A stretch of DNA of 64,000 bases. Origin: Breznakiella homolactica. Its GTDB lineage: Bacteria > Spirochaetota > Spirochaetia > Treponematales > Breznakiellaceae. Below are positions 54,404 through 64,000 of this stretch, piece after piece. Under the pieces are notes generated by a model that was given only the letters and a program-made list of their open reading frames with translations, did not search any database and was not told the origin of the DNA. The position numbers were made by a program, and so were the translations under genes. The stretch spans positions 4,526,001-4,590,000 of the forward strand of contig NZ_CP067089.2 of the NCBI RefSeq assembly GCF_016616095.2, read 5' to 3'. Every line of letters starts with the position of its first letter. The stretch's first letter is position 1.

Positions 54404-57061
54404 ATGAAGGCGATAGAACTGGAAAAAGCCTACGACCCGAAAAGCTTTGAGGACCGCATTTACTCCCAGTGGAAGGAAAGCGGCGCCTTTCAGCCGGAAA
54501 AGCCGAAGGACCCAAGCGAAAAACCCTACGTAATTGTCATACCGCCTCCCAATGTAACCGGAATGCTGCACCTGGGACACGGCCTCAATATTTCCCTCCA
54601 GGATATAGTAATCCGTTTTCACCGTATGCGGGGTGAACCCACCCTCTGGGTGCCCGGGACCGACCACGCGGGAATCGCCACCCAGAACGTGGTGGAAAAA
54701 AAACTCAAGGCCAGAGGAACGAGCCGCCGCGAACTTGGGCGTGAAAAATTTTTGGAAGAAACCTGGAAGGTCAAACAGGAACACCATGAAATAATCACCC
54801 GCCAGCTGTCCCGGCTGGGAGCCAGTGTGGACTGGTCCCGGGAACGGTTTACCCTGGATGAGGGCCTTTCCCGGGCGGTGCGGGATGTGTTTGTCACCCT
54901 CTATGAACGGGATCTGCTCTACAAAGGCAACTATCTGGTGAACTGGTGTTCATCCTGCGGTACAGCCCTGTCGGATGACGAGGTTGAACACGAGGAAACC
55001 TCAGGAAAGATGTACCACATCCGGTATCCTTACGAAGACGGGACCGGGTTCGTGGAACTTGCCACCACCCGGCCGGAGACTCTCCTGGGTGATACCGCCG
55101 TGGCGGTCAATCCCGATGATGAGCGGTACAAGCATCTCATCGGCAAAACGGTTATCCTGCCCCTGGCGAACCGGCCCATCCCGGTGATCGCCGATGCTTA
55201 TGTTGAAAAAGATTTCGGTACCGGGGTGGTTAAAATTACCCCCGCCCACGACCCGAATGACTGGGATGTGGGGAAACGCCACGACCTTCCGGTGATCAAT
55301 ATCCTTACCCCCGACGGCCGGCTCAACGATTCGGTTCCGGAAAAATACCGCGGCATGACGGTCAAAGAGGCGCGCAAGGCTGTGCTGGAGGATCTCACCG
55401 AGGCGGGGTTCTTCATCAAGGATGAGGATATTACCCACGCGGTGGGCCACTGCTACCGCTGCAACACCGTGATCGAACCCTTCCTGTCGGAGCAGTGGTT
55501 TGTGCGGATGAAGCCTCTGGCCGAAAAAGCCCTGGCCGCCTGGCGGAAGGGTGACGTCATCTTCTATCCGAAAAAATGGGAAAACACCTACCAGCACTGG
55601 CTGGAAAACATCCGGGACTGGTGCATCAGCCGCCAGCTCTGGTGGGGCCACCGTATTCCCGCCTGGTACTGTGAAACTTGCGGAAAAACCACCGTCGCCC
55701 GGGAGAATCCGGACCGCTGCGCCCACTGCGGGTCAGCGCAAATCGAGCAGGACCCGGATGTGCTGGATACCTGGTTTTCCAGCTGGCTCTGGCCTTTCAG
55801 TACCCTGGGCTGGCCTGAGGAAACCGACGATTACAAAACCTATTATCCCACCACGGCTCTGGTAACGGCCTACGATATTATTTTCTTCTGGGTTTCCCGG
55901 ATGATTATGGCGGGGCTGGAATTTACCGGGCAGGTACCCTTCAGGGATATTTACATCCACGGACTGCTCCGGGACAAACAGGGCCGCAAAATGAGCAAGA
56001 GCCTCGGAAACGGCCTGGACCCTCTGGAGCTGGTGGATGAATACGGCGCCGACTCGGTCAAATTTACTCTGGCATTCATGTGTGCCCAGGGCCAGGATCT
56101 GCTGGTGGATAAGGAATCCTTCAAGCTGGGATCGAAATTCGCCAATAAAATCTGGAACGCCAGCCGCTATATACTGATGAATCTGGAAGGCCGGAACATG
56201 ACGGAAAACCCTCCGCTCCTTCCGGTGGATACCTGGATTTACGGCCGCCTCAACGGCGCGGCGCGGGCCATGAACGATGCCTTAACCTCATACCGGTACA
56301 ATGACGCGGCTCTGACAGCCTATGAGTATTTCTGGAACGATTTCTGCGACTGGTACGTGGAGGCCACGAAACTGTCCATGCGTTCCGGGGATGACGCGGA
56401 AAAGGACCGGGCTACCACGGTGCTCCTGGATGTGCTCGCGGAATCCCTGCGGCTTATCCACCCGCTGCTGCCCTTTGTCACCGAGGAAATTTACGAAAAA
56501 CTGCCCAATACAAAGGGCCTGCTCATCACCGCCCGGTACCCGGAATACCGTGAAGACCGGACAAATCCCCGGATAGACGGTGAGTTTTCCTTTCTCCAGG
56601 AACTCATCCGCATGATCCGTACCCTCCGGAGCGAGTGCACCATCACCCCGGACAAGAAAGTCCGGGTCCTTATCCGGCTGAGCGGGGGTTTTGCCCACGG
56701 AAAATTCCTCCAGGACAATACGGATCTGGCGAAACTTCTCGCGGGAATCGGCGAACTTGAAATCACCGATGCCGGCGGGGAAGGGTTCTCCCGGCCGGAA
56801 GGTTCCATCGGCCTGGTGGGAAATGGTTTCGAAGCCTTTGTCTATATCGCCGACGCCGCGGACATGGTCTTCCTTAAGCAGAAATTTACCAAGGACCTGG
56901 AAAAGGACCGGAAATTTATGACTTCTCTCCAGTCGAAACTGGCCAATGGTAATTTTACCAGAAACGCCCCGGCAGAACTGGTGGAAGGGGAGAAGCGGAA
57001 ACTTGAGGACGCCCTTAAACGGACGGAAAAACTGGAATCCTATATCAGGGATATGGCATAG
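54404..57061 (+). CDS. valS: Valyl-tRNA synthetase
   Basis: Class I synthetase charging tRNA-Val, with an editing domain. 885 residues: PPPNVTGMLHLGHGLN (HIGH box as HLGH), GTDHAGIATQNVVEKKL, the CP1 editing region with TTRPETLLGDTAVAVNP, CYRCNTVIEP, SRQLWWGHRIPAWYC, GRKMSKSLGNGLDP and a C-terminal coiled-coil arm. AGGAG lies 6 nt before the ATG. It is the first gene of a pair with the HD protein. Expression is probably controlled through the leader helix. Confidence 0.97.
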   Translation: MKAIELEKAYDPKSFEDRIYSQWKESGAFQPEKPKDPSEKPYVIVIPPPNVTGMLHLGHGLNISLQDIVIRFHRMRGEPTLWVPGTDHAGIATQNVVEKKLKARGTSRRELGREKFLEETWKVKQEHHEIITRQLSRLGASVDWSRERFTLDEGLSRAVRDVFVTLYERDLLYKGNYLVNWCSSCGTALSDDEVEHEETSGKMYHIRYPYEDGTGFVELATTRPETLLGDTAVAVNPDDERYKHLIGKTVILPLANRPIPVIADAYVEKDFGTGVVKITPAHDPNDWDVGKRHDLPVINILTPDGRLNDSVPEKYRGMTVKEARKAVLEDLTEAGFFIKDEDITHAVGHCYRCNTVIEPFLSEQWFVRMKPLAEKALAAWRKGDVIFYPKKWENTYQHWLENIRDWCISRQLWWGHRIPAWYCETCGKTTVARENPDRCAHCGSAQIEQDPDVLDTWFSSWLWPFSTLGWPEETDDYKTYYPTTALVTAYDIIFFWVSRMIMAGLEFTGQVPFRDIYIHGLLRDKQGRKMSKSLGNGLDPLELVDEYGADSVKFTLAFMCAQGQDLLVDKESFKLGSKFANKIWNASRYILMNLEGRNMTENPPLLPVDTWIYGRLNGAARAMNDALTSYRYNDAALTAYEYFWNDFCDWYVEATKLSMRSGDDAEKDRATTVLLDVLAESLRLIHPLLPFVTEEIYEKLPNTKGLLITARYPEYREDRTNPRIDGEFSFLQELIRMIRTLRSECTITPDKKVRVLIRLSGGFAHGKFLQDNTDLAKLLAGIGELEITDAGGEGFSRPEGSIGLVGNGFEAFVYIADAADMVFLKQKFTKDLEKDRKFMTSLQSKLANGNFTRNAPAELVEGEKRKLEDALKRTEKLESYIRDMA

Positions 57062-57085
57062 GAACAGCCAGTATAAGGAGCAGCC

Positions 57086-57637
57086 ATGACAACCGAAGAG
57101 ATGCTGCGTTTAAAAGGAATGCACCTTGCCCCCTATATGCAGCTTGCCACTGCCCTGATCGGAAAGGTCAGGGAAGGGGGCGGGAACATGTTCCGGCATC
57201 AGATCGATACCATGGCGACACTCATCGATTACGGGTATATCGATTCCGTGCTGCTCAAGGCTTCGGTGGTGCATGATCTCATAGAGGATGTCCCGGATTT
57301 TAACCATAACCTGCTTATTTCAATCGATTACGAAAGTCCGGCGGTGTATGATCTCGTCCTGGAGGTCACCCGTTTTCCCGAAGAAAGCAAACCCGAATTC
57401 CTCACCCGTATCCGGGAAAGCGGTTCCTTTCACGCCAAGGTCCTGAAAGTCGCGGACCGCATCTCCAATATGATTTCCCTGGGATTTGTGATCAACACGG
57501 AATTTATAAGCCGCTATACTGAAGAAACCGTACAGTATATTCTCCCCATAGCGGAGGAAGTCGATAAGTCCATGCTGGCGGAGCTGCAGTCCCTGGTGGA
57601 ATCCCGGAGAAAATACGTTTCCGTGTTCCCGGTGTAG
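57086..57637 (+). CDS. Small RelA/SpoT-type HD-domain phosphohydrolase
   Basis: 183 residues consisting of a single HD domain like the hydrolase half of RelA/SpoT: His38 (FRHQI), His63-Asp64 with Glu67-Asp68 (VVHDLIED) and Asp124 (LKVADRISNM). No synthetase, TGS or ACT domain follows. Such stand-alone proteins (small alarmone hydrolases) cleave (p)ppGpp; other nucleotides are possible. AAGGAG precedes the ATG, 24 nt after valS, so it is probably in the valS transcript. Confidence 0.83.
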   Translation: MTTEEMLRLKGMHLAPYMQLATALIGKVREGGGNMFRHQIDTMATLIDYGYIDSVLLKASVVHDLIEDVPDFNHNLLISIDYESPAVYDLVLEVTRFPEESKPEFLTRIRESGSFHAKVLKVADRISNMISLGFVINTEFISRYTEETVQYILPIAEEVDKSMLAELQSLVESRRKYVSVFPV

Positions 57638-57649
57638 AAAAACCGCGGC

Positions 57650-58915
57650 TCAGCCGGCGGTCCCGGGGCTTTCCTCCCCGTCATGGGATTGTCTCCGGAT
57701 AATATACCCCGGCCGCAGGGGCGCCGCGGTCTCAAAGGTGTACAGTTTTCCGTGATCCGCTTCGGCGGCGGGCAGGCCCGCCTCATCACGGATGGTGTAG
57801 TCGTTTAATTTCAGAACGGTTATATCCGGCCCGATAAACTCCAGTTCTTCCCCGGCGATTATTTTATTTTTCGGCTCCAGCCGGAACCGGCGCGTCCCTG
57901 ATTCTCCCGGGGTTTGCCCGCCGGCGCCGGCATCTTCTTCTCCGAGAAAACCAAGAAACATGTGGCTCTGGAGGTAACTCCGCAAGGTGGGCATCTCCAC
58001 TTCGTCCCTGCCGAAGTAAAACCCCGTGGAAAATTCCCGGTGGCTCACCTTCAAAAGTTCCTCCCGGAAAAATGCCAGGTCCTCCGGGGACGGGCCGCTG
58101 TCTGTTTCCAGCGCGTCGAGATGCTTCCGGTACGCCCGGGTTACCACCGCGGTGTAATAGGGGGATTTTATTCTTCCCTCAATCTTAACCGAATCGACCC
58201 CGGCGTCCCTGAGTTCCCGGAGATACTCGATCATGCAGAGATCCTTGGAGGAAAGAATCGTCGTAAATCCGTCACCTTCTTCCACGGGGAAATATTCCCC
58301 CGGTCTTTTGCGCTCCTCCAGGATCCGGTATTCCCAGCGGCAGGAATGGGAGCAGTCACCCTGGTTGCCCGACCGTCCGGCCATATAGCGGCTGAGAAAA
58401 CACCGTCCCGAATAGGCAAGGCACATGGCGCCGTGGACAAAACATTCAAGTTCAATCTCCGGAACGGCCCGGCGGATTTCCGCGATATCCCGCAGAGGTG
58501 TTTCCCGTCCCAGGATAATCCGGGAAAAGCCCATGTCCCGGTATATTTTCGCCGCTCCGCTGTTGATGCAGTTCGCCTGGGTGGAAAGGTGAAGCGGCAC
58601 CCCGGGGAAATTTTTTTGGAGCAGCGGCACAATTCCCAGGTCCGTGACAATGAACCCGTCCAGGGGATACTGCCGGATATAATCCAGGGCGGACTCGAGC
58701 CGCCTGAGGTCTTCCTGGTGGAAATATATATTCAGCGCGCCGTACAGTTTTTTCGTTCCCTTGATTTTTTTGATTTCCGCATATTCATCACCGGAAAAAT
58801 TATCCGCCTTCCGGCGGAGAGAAAAATCGAGGATCCCCGTATACGCGGCGTCGGCGCCGTAGCGGTAGGCGGTTTTTAATTTTTCCAGATTTCCCGCGGG
58901 GGCTAACAGTTCCAT
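57650..58915 (-). CDS. Peptidase U32 family protein
   Basis: 421 residues from the ATG at 58915 (MELLAPAGN, the usual family start); an in-frame ATG at 58951 is the alternative, and neither has a strong ribosome site. The U32 signature is intact: ECFVHGAMCLAYSGRCFLSR, then GRSGNQGDCSHSCRWEY with the Fe-S-type Cys residues. E. coli relatives (TrhP, RlhA) act in prephenate- and Fe-S-dependent RNA hydroxylation, so tRNA or rRNA modification is as likely as peptidase activity. Convergent with the HD gene, 12 nt apart. Confidence 0.88.
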   Translation of the reverse strand: MELLAPAGNLEKLKTAYRYGADAAYTGILDFSLRRKADNFSGDEYAEIKKIKGTKKLYGALNIYFHQEDLRRLESALDYIRQYPLDGFIVTDLGIVPLLQKNFPGVPLHLSTQANCINSGAAKIYRDMGFSRIILGRETPLRDIAEIRRAVPEIELECFVHGAMCLAYSGRCFLSRYMAGRSGNQGDCSHSCRWEYRILEERKRPGEYFPVEEGDGFTTILSSKDLCMIEYLRELRDAGVDSVKIEGRIKSPYYTAVVTRAYRKHLDALETDSGPSPEDLAFFREELLKVSHREFSTGFYFGRDEVEMPTLRSYLQSHMFLGFLGEEDAGAGGQTPGESGTRRFRLEPKNKIIAGEELEFIGPDITVLKLNDYTIRDEAGLPAAEADHGKLYTFETAAPLRPGYIIRRQSHDGEESPGTAG

Positions 58916-59008
58916 ATCCCGCACTATACCATTGAAAAGGCAGGTTTTCATAGTGAAGCGGCGGCCCGGAGTGCGGCCGCCGCGGATGATTTTATTTCAA
59001 TCCGTTGT

Positions 59009-61102
59009 TTATGCCTTGAACCGGCCGATGGTCCCTTCCATGCGTTCCACCAGCTCCCCGTTCTGGGACGCTACTCCGGTGATTTCCTTGGCCATGGATT
59101 CAACATCCTCCACCACCGTCGCTATCTGCTGGGAACTTTCATGGATCTGTTTTGACGCATTGGCCAGTTTTTCCATGGCGCTCACCACAACTTTGTTTCC
59201 TTCGCTCATTTCGCCGGAGCTGGACCGCACTTTGACGGTGATATCGTTCATGCTTCTGATAGCTTCCAGTATCTGCCGGGATCCTTCGTTCTGTTCGACC
59301 ATGGCGGATTTTACTTCCCCTACCATGGTGTCGGTAAGATCGATCCGGCTGTGAAGTTCCTCAAAGGCCTTGGCGGAATCCGCCGAAGACTTAACCACCG
59401 CGGAGATGGTTTCCTGGATGGATTTGAGGTTTGCCCCGATGGTCCGTGACTGCTGGCTGGAAGAATCCGCCAGCCGTCTGATCTCATCGGCCACCACGGC
59501 AAATCCCTTGCCCGCGTCCCCGGCGTGGGCCGCTTCTATGGCGGCGTTCATGGCCAGCAGATTGGTCTGGGCGGCAATGGCGCCGATGGCGGTATTGGCC
59601 TCCATCAGACTCGCGGACTGTTCCGAAATCTCGGTGATCCTCGCCTGGGCCGCGTTTTGTGTTTCCAGCCCATCCTGGGAAGCGTTCAGGAGTCCCTGGA
59701 ATTCCGCGGCGATCCGTTCAGTGGAGCCGGACACTGATCCGATATTGCCCACCATTTCCTCAATCGACGCGGACGCCTCCGAGATGCTGGCCGCCTGATC
59801 GGCAATCAGATCATCCAGTTTTACGATTCCCCGGGCGGTCTGGTTTACCGCGGCGGAGGAATTGTCGATATCCGAAGCCTGCTGTTCCAGTTCATGCTGA
59901 ATAGTCGAAATCAGGAGTCCGATCCGTTCTATCCCGGCGCCGGCGCTGTCCACTTCCGTATTCAGTTTCTGGCCGCTGGCTTTTACTTCTCCCTGGGCTG
60001 TTTTCATATCCCGGATAATTACCGACAGTTTTTCCAGGAAAACGTTGAAGTCCCGGACTAGGTGGCCTATTTCGTCGTTCCGGCGGATATCCAGCCGTTT
60101 GGTAAGATCCGCTTCGCCTTCGGCGAGGTCCTGGAAATGGAGGGCCACTTTCTTTATCGGATTGGCGATCCATCGCCCCAGGAAAATGGAAAGAACAATG
60201 GAAACGGCCAAAGCCGCGATGATTACCGCCATGATTATTGCGGCCAGCTGGTTTTTCGTGCTGTTCAGGGCTTTCGCTGTAATAATAATTCCCATGCGCC
60301 AGTTGTAAATTTGTGACACCTCCGAGGCGAAGAGGTAGTATTCCTCTCCCTGGGCGTCGCGGTAGGTCCCGTAGGGTCTGTTGGTGCTGAAAACGTGGTT
60401 TGCCAGACTGCTCAGTCCCCGGTATCCCGCTTCGGCGTCGGCTTTGTAAATATTGAAATTCATGATCAGGTCCCGGTTCTTCGACGCGATAACCATCCCG
60501 GTGCTGTCCAGGACCCATGCCCGGCTGGTTTCTCCTATATCGATTTCATCCACCACTTCATTTAATTTGTCCAGGGAAAGCTCGAAGGCCAGGAGCGCCC
60601 GTTTGCTGCCGTCGGGATTCTTAATTGCCTCCGCCAGTATTGAAGCGGCGGTGCTGGCCCGGCGGGTCGTCAGGGGATCCGAAACGTAGCTGTCAAAACC
60701 CTGCTGGAAAATTCCCCGGTAATAGGACCGGTCCAGCACGGTAACATAGGAACCCGGGGTTGTGGTGGCCCGGCCGTCGGGCCATACGACATAGACATTT
60801 TTTATTTCATCGCCGACTTTTCCCACCAGGCCCGCGGCGTATTCCTCCAGTTCCCGGTCGGTCAGTTCATCGGTGTTTCCCAGGGTTATCGCAACCCGCA
60901 GGAGCTGCTGGAACTGCAGAATCAGGGTATCCACCTGGTCCGCCCGGGCTTCCGCGATCTGCAGGCTCGATGACCGTACCTGTTCGTTAAAGGCATGTTC
61001 CACTCTGAATTCTACAATAAAAAAGATCGCTACCAGTATGACCGCGACCATGGACGCCACAGCGGCTGTTACCCGGCCTTTTATCATGAGTACGTGTTTC
61101 AA
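59009..61102 (-). CDS. Methyl-accepting chemotaxis protein (dCache type)
   Basis: 697 residues from a TTG with GAGGAG 9 nt upstream. TM1 (about 10-31), a periplasmic dCache sensor (about 40-275, with [13 protein letters not shown]), TM2 (about 285-310), HAMP (about 312-365) and a long cytoplasmic methylation/signalling rod whose tip reads [20 protein letters not shown]. It detects a small ligand outside the cell and controls CheA. The ligand is unknown; dCache domains often bind amino acids. Divergent from gap. Confidence 0.95.
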   Translation of the reverse strand: MKHVLMIKGRVTAAVASMVAVILVAIFFIVEFRVEHAFNEQVRSSSLQIAEARADQVDTLILQFQQLLRVAITLGNTDELTDRELEEYAAGLVGKVGDEIKNVYVVWPDGRATTTPGSYVTVLDRSYYRGIFQQGFDSYVSDPLTTRRASTAASILAEAIKNPDGSKRALLAFELSLDKLNEVVDEIDIGETSRAWVLDSTGMVIASKNRDLIMNFNIYKADAEAGYRGLSSLANHVFSTNRPYGTYRDAQGEEYYLFASEVSQIYNWRMGIIITAKALNSTKNQLAAIIMAVIIAALAVSIVLSIFLGRWIANPIKKVALHFQDLAEGEADLTKRLDIRRNDEIGHLVRDFNVFLEKLSVIIRDMKTAQGEVKASGQKLNTEVDSAGAGIERIGLLISTIQHELEQQASDIDNSSAAVNQTARGIVKLDDLIADQAASISEASASIEEMVGNIGSVSGSTERIAAEFQGLLNASQDGLETQNAAQARITEISEQSASLMEANTAIGAIAAQTNLLAMNAAIEAAHAGDAGKGFAVVADEIRRLADSSSQQSRTIGANLKSIQETISAVVKSSADSAKAFEELHSRIDLTDTMVGEVKSAMVEQNEGSRQILEAIRSMNDITVKVRSSSGEMSEGNKVVVSAMEKLANASKQIHESSQQIATVVEDVESMAKEITGVASQNGELVERMEGTIGRFKA

Positions 61103-61237
61103 GGGTAAAACTCCTCAATATGGTATTATTTTACAATCTTTTGTTCTATATTCAGAAATATACCACAGGACCGTAATCTTTCATACCTTTTGAGTACGTT
61201 ATTCCAAGAATATGCAGCGATTCTATGGCTTTCTACA

Positions 61238-62370
<1,133 letters not shown>

Positions 62371-62428
62371 GACATATACCGGACGGTTCGCGCCGTCCCC
62401 GGAAAAACGGCCTACTATAAAGGTTGAA

Positions 62429-62461
62429 AGGCTCCGTCCCTTATAGGCCGGGGCCTTTTTT
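62429..62461 (+). terminator. Intrinsic terminator after gap
   Basis: AGGCTCCG pairs with CGGGGCCT, and T6 follows. A wider imperfect repeat, GGCCTACTATAA with TTATAGGCC, overlaps it, so alternative folding is possible. Confidence 0.6.
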
Positions 62462-62569
62462 GTCGGCTTGTCCGGTTTGCTGCCGGACAGGTCATGCAAA
62501 TAGTGCAGATTTTGCTGTTCTTACGAAGGACTGCTTCAAAGTGTTAAAAAAACAAGCTGGAGGTACTGA

Positions 62570-63832
62570 ATGATTAAGACCGTGAAGGATGTGGATCTGA
62601 AGGGAAAACGGGTTATCATGCGGGTGGATTTTAATGTGCCCATGAAAGACGGGGTAGTGCAGGATGATACCCGTATAATGGCCGCGCTGCCGACCATCAA
62701 GTATATCCTCGACCAGGGGGCTAAAAGCCTTACCCTGATGAGCCATCTCGGGGATCCCGCCAAGGATATGAAAAAGGCCAAGGAAAAGGCCGAAAAGGAC
62801 GGGAAGTCCTTTGACGAGGCCGCGTATATCAAGGGTAAACACCGCATGGCCCCGGTGGCGGCGTATCTTGAGAAAAAACTGGGCAAACCCGTTATTTTCG
62901 CCGGAGAAGACGGGGATTACGGGAAAAAGGCCTTTATTGAGTCCCAGCCCGACGGCTCGGTGATCATGCTGGAAAACACCCGGTTCCATCCGGAAGAAAC
63001 CAGCAAAGACGCCGCCGAACGGGATAAACTGGCCAAGGAACTGGCTTCCTACGGCGACATATTCGTCAACGACGCCTTCGGAACCGCCCACCGGGACCAC
63101 GCGTCCACCGCTTCCATCGCCAAGTTCGTTCCCGTTTCGGTGGCGGGTTTCCTCATGGAAAAGGAAGTCAATTACCTGGAACCCATCGTAACCAATCCCC
63201 AGAAACCCCTGGTAGCCATTATCGGCGGCGCCAAGGTTTCCTCCAAGATCGCGGTTCTGGAAAGCCTGCTCAAAAACGCCTCCGCCCTGATCATCGGCGG
63301 CGGTATGGCGTATACCTTCCTCAAAGCCCAGGGGCATACGGTGGGTAAGTCCCTGGTTGAGGACGATCAGATCGACACGGCGAAAAGTATCCTCGCGGCG
63401 GCGGACAAAGCCGGTGCGGAGATCGTGCTTCCCGTGGACCACGTCTGCTCCGAAACCTTCGACTCTGCTGCTGCGGCGGTTCCCATTGATGGTGTGGATA
63501 TCCCCGACAACCTTATGGGTATGGATGTGGGGCCCAAAACGCTGGCAAAATACAAGGACGTCCTCGCCAAGGCCAAAACCATTGTGTGGAACGGTCCTGT
63601 GGGGGTCTTTGAGTTTGAGAATTTTGCCAAAGGAACCGGCGAAGTCGCCAAAATGGTAGCGGAGGCCACCGGACGGGGCGCCGTCACCGTGGTGGGCGGC
63701 GGCGATTCCGTGGCGGCGGTCAACAAATTCGGCCTGGCTTCGAAGATGAGCCACGTGTCCACCGGCGGCGGGGCTTCCCTGGAACTGCTGGAAGGCAAAA
63801 AGCTCCCCGGTATCGAAGTCACCCGAAGCTAA
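62570..63832 (+). CDS. pgk: Phosphoglycerate kinase
   Basis: Makes ATP and 3-phosphoglycerate from 1,3-bisphosphoglycerate. 420 residues: [11 protein letters not shown] (from about 20), substrate motif [26 protein letters not shown] and the C-terminal [10 protein letters not shown] loop with [18 protein letters not shown] lies 6 nt before the ATG. It lies 200 bp after gap with a terminator between, and 100 bp before tpiA. No promoter was clear in the 62371-62569 gap. Confidence 0.97.
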   Translation: MIKTVKDVDLKGKRVIMRVDFNVPMKDGVVQDDTRIMAALPTIKYILDQGAKSLTLMSHLGDPAKDMKKAKEKAEKDGKSFDEAAYIKGKHRMAPVAAYLEKKLGKPVIFAGEDGDYGKKAFIESQPDGSVIMLENTRFHPEETSKDAAERDKLAKELASYGDIFVNDAFGTAHRDHASTASIAKFVPVSVAGFLMEKEVNYLEPIVTNPQKPLVAIIGGAKVSSKIAVLESLLKNASALIIGGGMAYTFLKAQGHTVGKSLVEDDQIDTAKSILAAADKAGAEIVLPVDHVCSETFDSAAAAVPIDGVDIPDNLMGMDVGPKTLAKYKDVLAKAKTIVWNGPVGVFEFENFAKGTGEVAKMVAEATGRGAVTVVGGGDSVAAVNKFGLASKMSHVSTGGGASLELLEGKKLPGIEVTRS

Positions 63833-63864
63833 TTCAAATCTTAAAAAGGTTTGAATGAGTTTCT

Positions 63865-63900
63865 CGGAGTTTGTCTTTTATGCATAAAAGGCAAACTCCG
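63865..63900. other. 15-bp hairpin between pgk and tpiA
   Basis: CGGAGTTTGTCTTTT (63865-63879) pairs with AAAAGGCAAACTCCG (63886-63900) with one T-G pair and the loop ATGCAT. Only a weak T-run follows (ATTTTT), so it may be a partial terminator or an RNA processing or stability element. Confidence 0.6.
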
Positions 63901-63932
63901 CATCTAAATTTTTGACAAGACATGGAGAAAAC

Positions 63933-64000
63933 ATGAGAGATTATTTTATCGCCGGAAACTGGAAAATGCATAAAACCCGGGCGGAAGCCGCGGACCTGGC
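63933..64000 (+). CDS. tpiA: Triosephosphate isomerase (partial, 5' end only)
   Basis: The window ends after 22 full codons. MRDYFIAGNWKMHKT carries the family's N-terminal GNWKMHK with the active-site Asn and Lys. GGAG lies about 7 nt upstream of the ATG. It continues the gap-pgk-tpiA glycolytic cluster. Confidence 0.93.
   Translation, partial: MRDYFIAGNWKMHKTRAEAADL

Noticed and set aside
57914-58879. 321-codon plus-strand frame opposite the U32 gene
   Set aside because: The minus strand has an unmistakable U32 signature throughout; the opposite frame has no recognisable domain.

Overview
The window looks like chromosomal DNA of an anaerobic, treponeme-like spirochaete, moderately GC-rich by eye. 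Supporting signs are a long-type pyrophosphate-dependent phosphofructokinase, many lipoproteins with loose spirochaetal lipoboxes, CheX, a rubrerythrin/superoxide reductase/rubredoxin set with no visible catalase or SOD, an [FeFe]-hydrogenase-type sensor, and the neighbourhood ECF sigma - cysS - murB - double cyclic-nucleotide-domain protein. From memory that last order matches a Treponema pallidum neighbourhood; I could not check it. Several genes start with TTG or GTG, each with a good Shine-Dalgarno sequence. No rRNA, tRNA, CRISPR array, IS transposase or phage gene was recognised.

Layout. 1-3.9 kb: end of an exported DUF4139 protein, then divergent ftsH. 3.9-6.9 kb, minus strand: pfp, a CoA-binding-fold protein and an archaeal-type UMP kinase. 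6.9-10.2 kb, minus: a tightly overlapped envelope-stress-like operon (ECF sigma, zinc-finger anti-sigma, exported protein, TIG/transglutaminase-like lipoprotein without its catalytic Cys). 10.3-15.7 kb: cysS diverging from murB, then a protein with two cyclic-nucleotide domains, an exported protein and a DUF192 protein. 16.2-27 kb: a seven-repeat (probable beta-propeller) lipoprotein, a full-length Lhr helicase, an NfeD-like protein with two flotillin-family proteins, and an unknown lipoprotein. 27-32.5 kb, minus: a complete yejABEF-type peptide importer. 32.7-41.5 kb: hydrogenase-type sensor fused to a chemoreceptor domain, NUDIX, cardiolipin synthase, then cheY-cheX-membrane CheA-like kinase and an orphan solute-binding protein. 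41.5-47.3 kb: MltD-like transglycosylase with two exported partners, and a diverging membrane protein/TPR lipoprotein pair. 47.5-49.2 kb: oxygen-defence genes. 49.4-54 kb: yajC, secD, secF, ispH. 54.4-61.1 kb: valS, a small RelA-type HD protein, a U32 peptidase and a chemoreceptor. 61.3-64 kb: gap, pgk and the start of tpiA, a glycolytic cluster complementing pfp.

The most unusual structure is not a gene. Three intergenic regions (12853-13132, 21903-22204 reversed, 53977-54275) carry copies of one roughly 300-bp repeat, and a fourth (about 49311-49363) carries only its end. Each full copy starts with an 8+8 palindrome around ACGG and ends in a branched core closed by GGGGGAGC/GCTCCCCC, with a compensatory base-pair change between copies. 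All four end 3-8 bp before a TTGAC(A/C)- or TTGAAT-type promoter of the next gene (cyclic-nucleotide-domain gene, lhr, yajC, valS), always pointing toward that gene. This is either a dispersed structured regulatory element or a non-autonomous mobile element with strong site preference. The valS leader just beyond the last copy has a separate helix that would hide its ribosome binding site.

Limits: everything was read by eye, without database searches or folding software. Domain limits are approximate, and promoter calls are pattern matches only.
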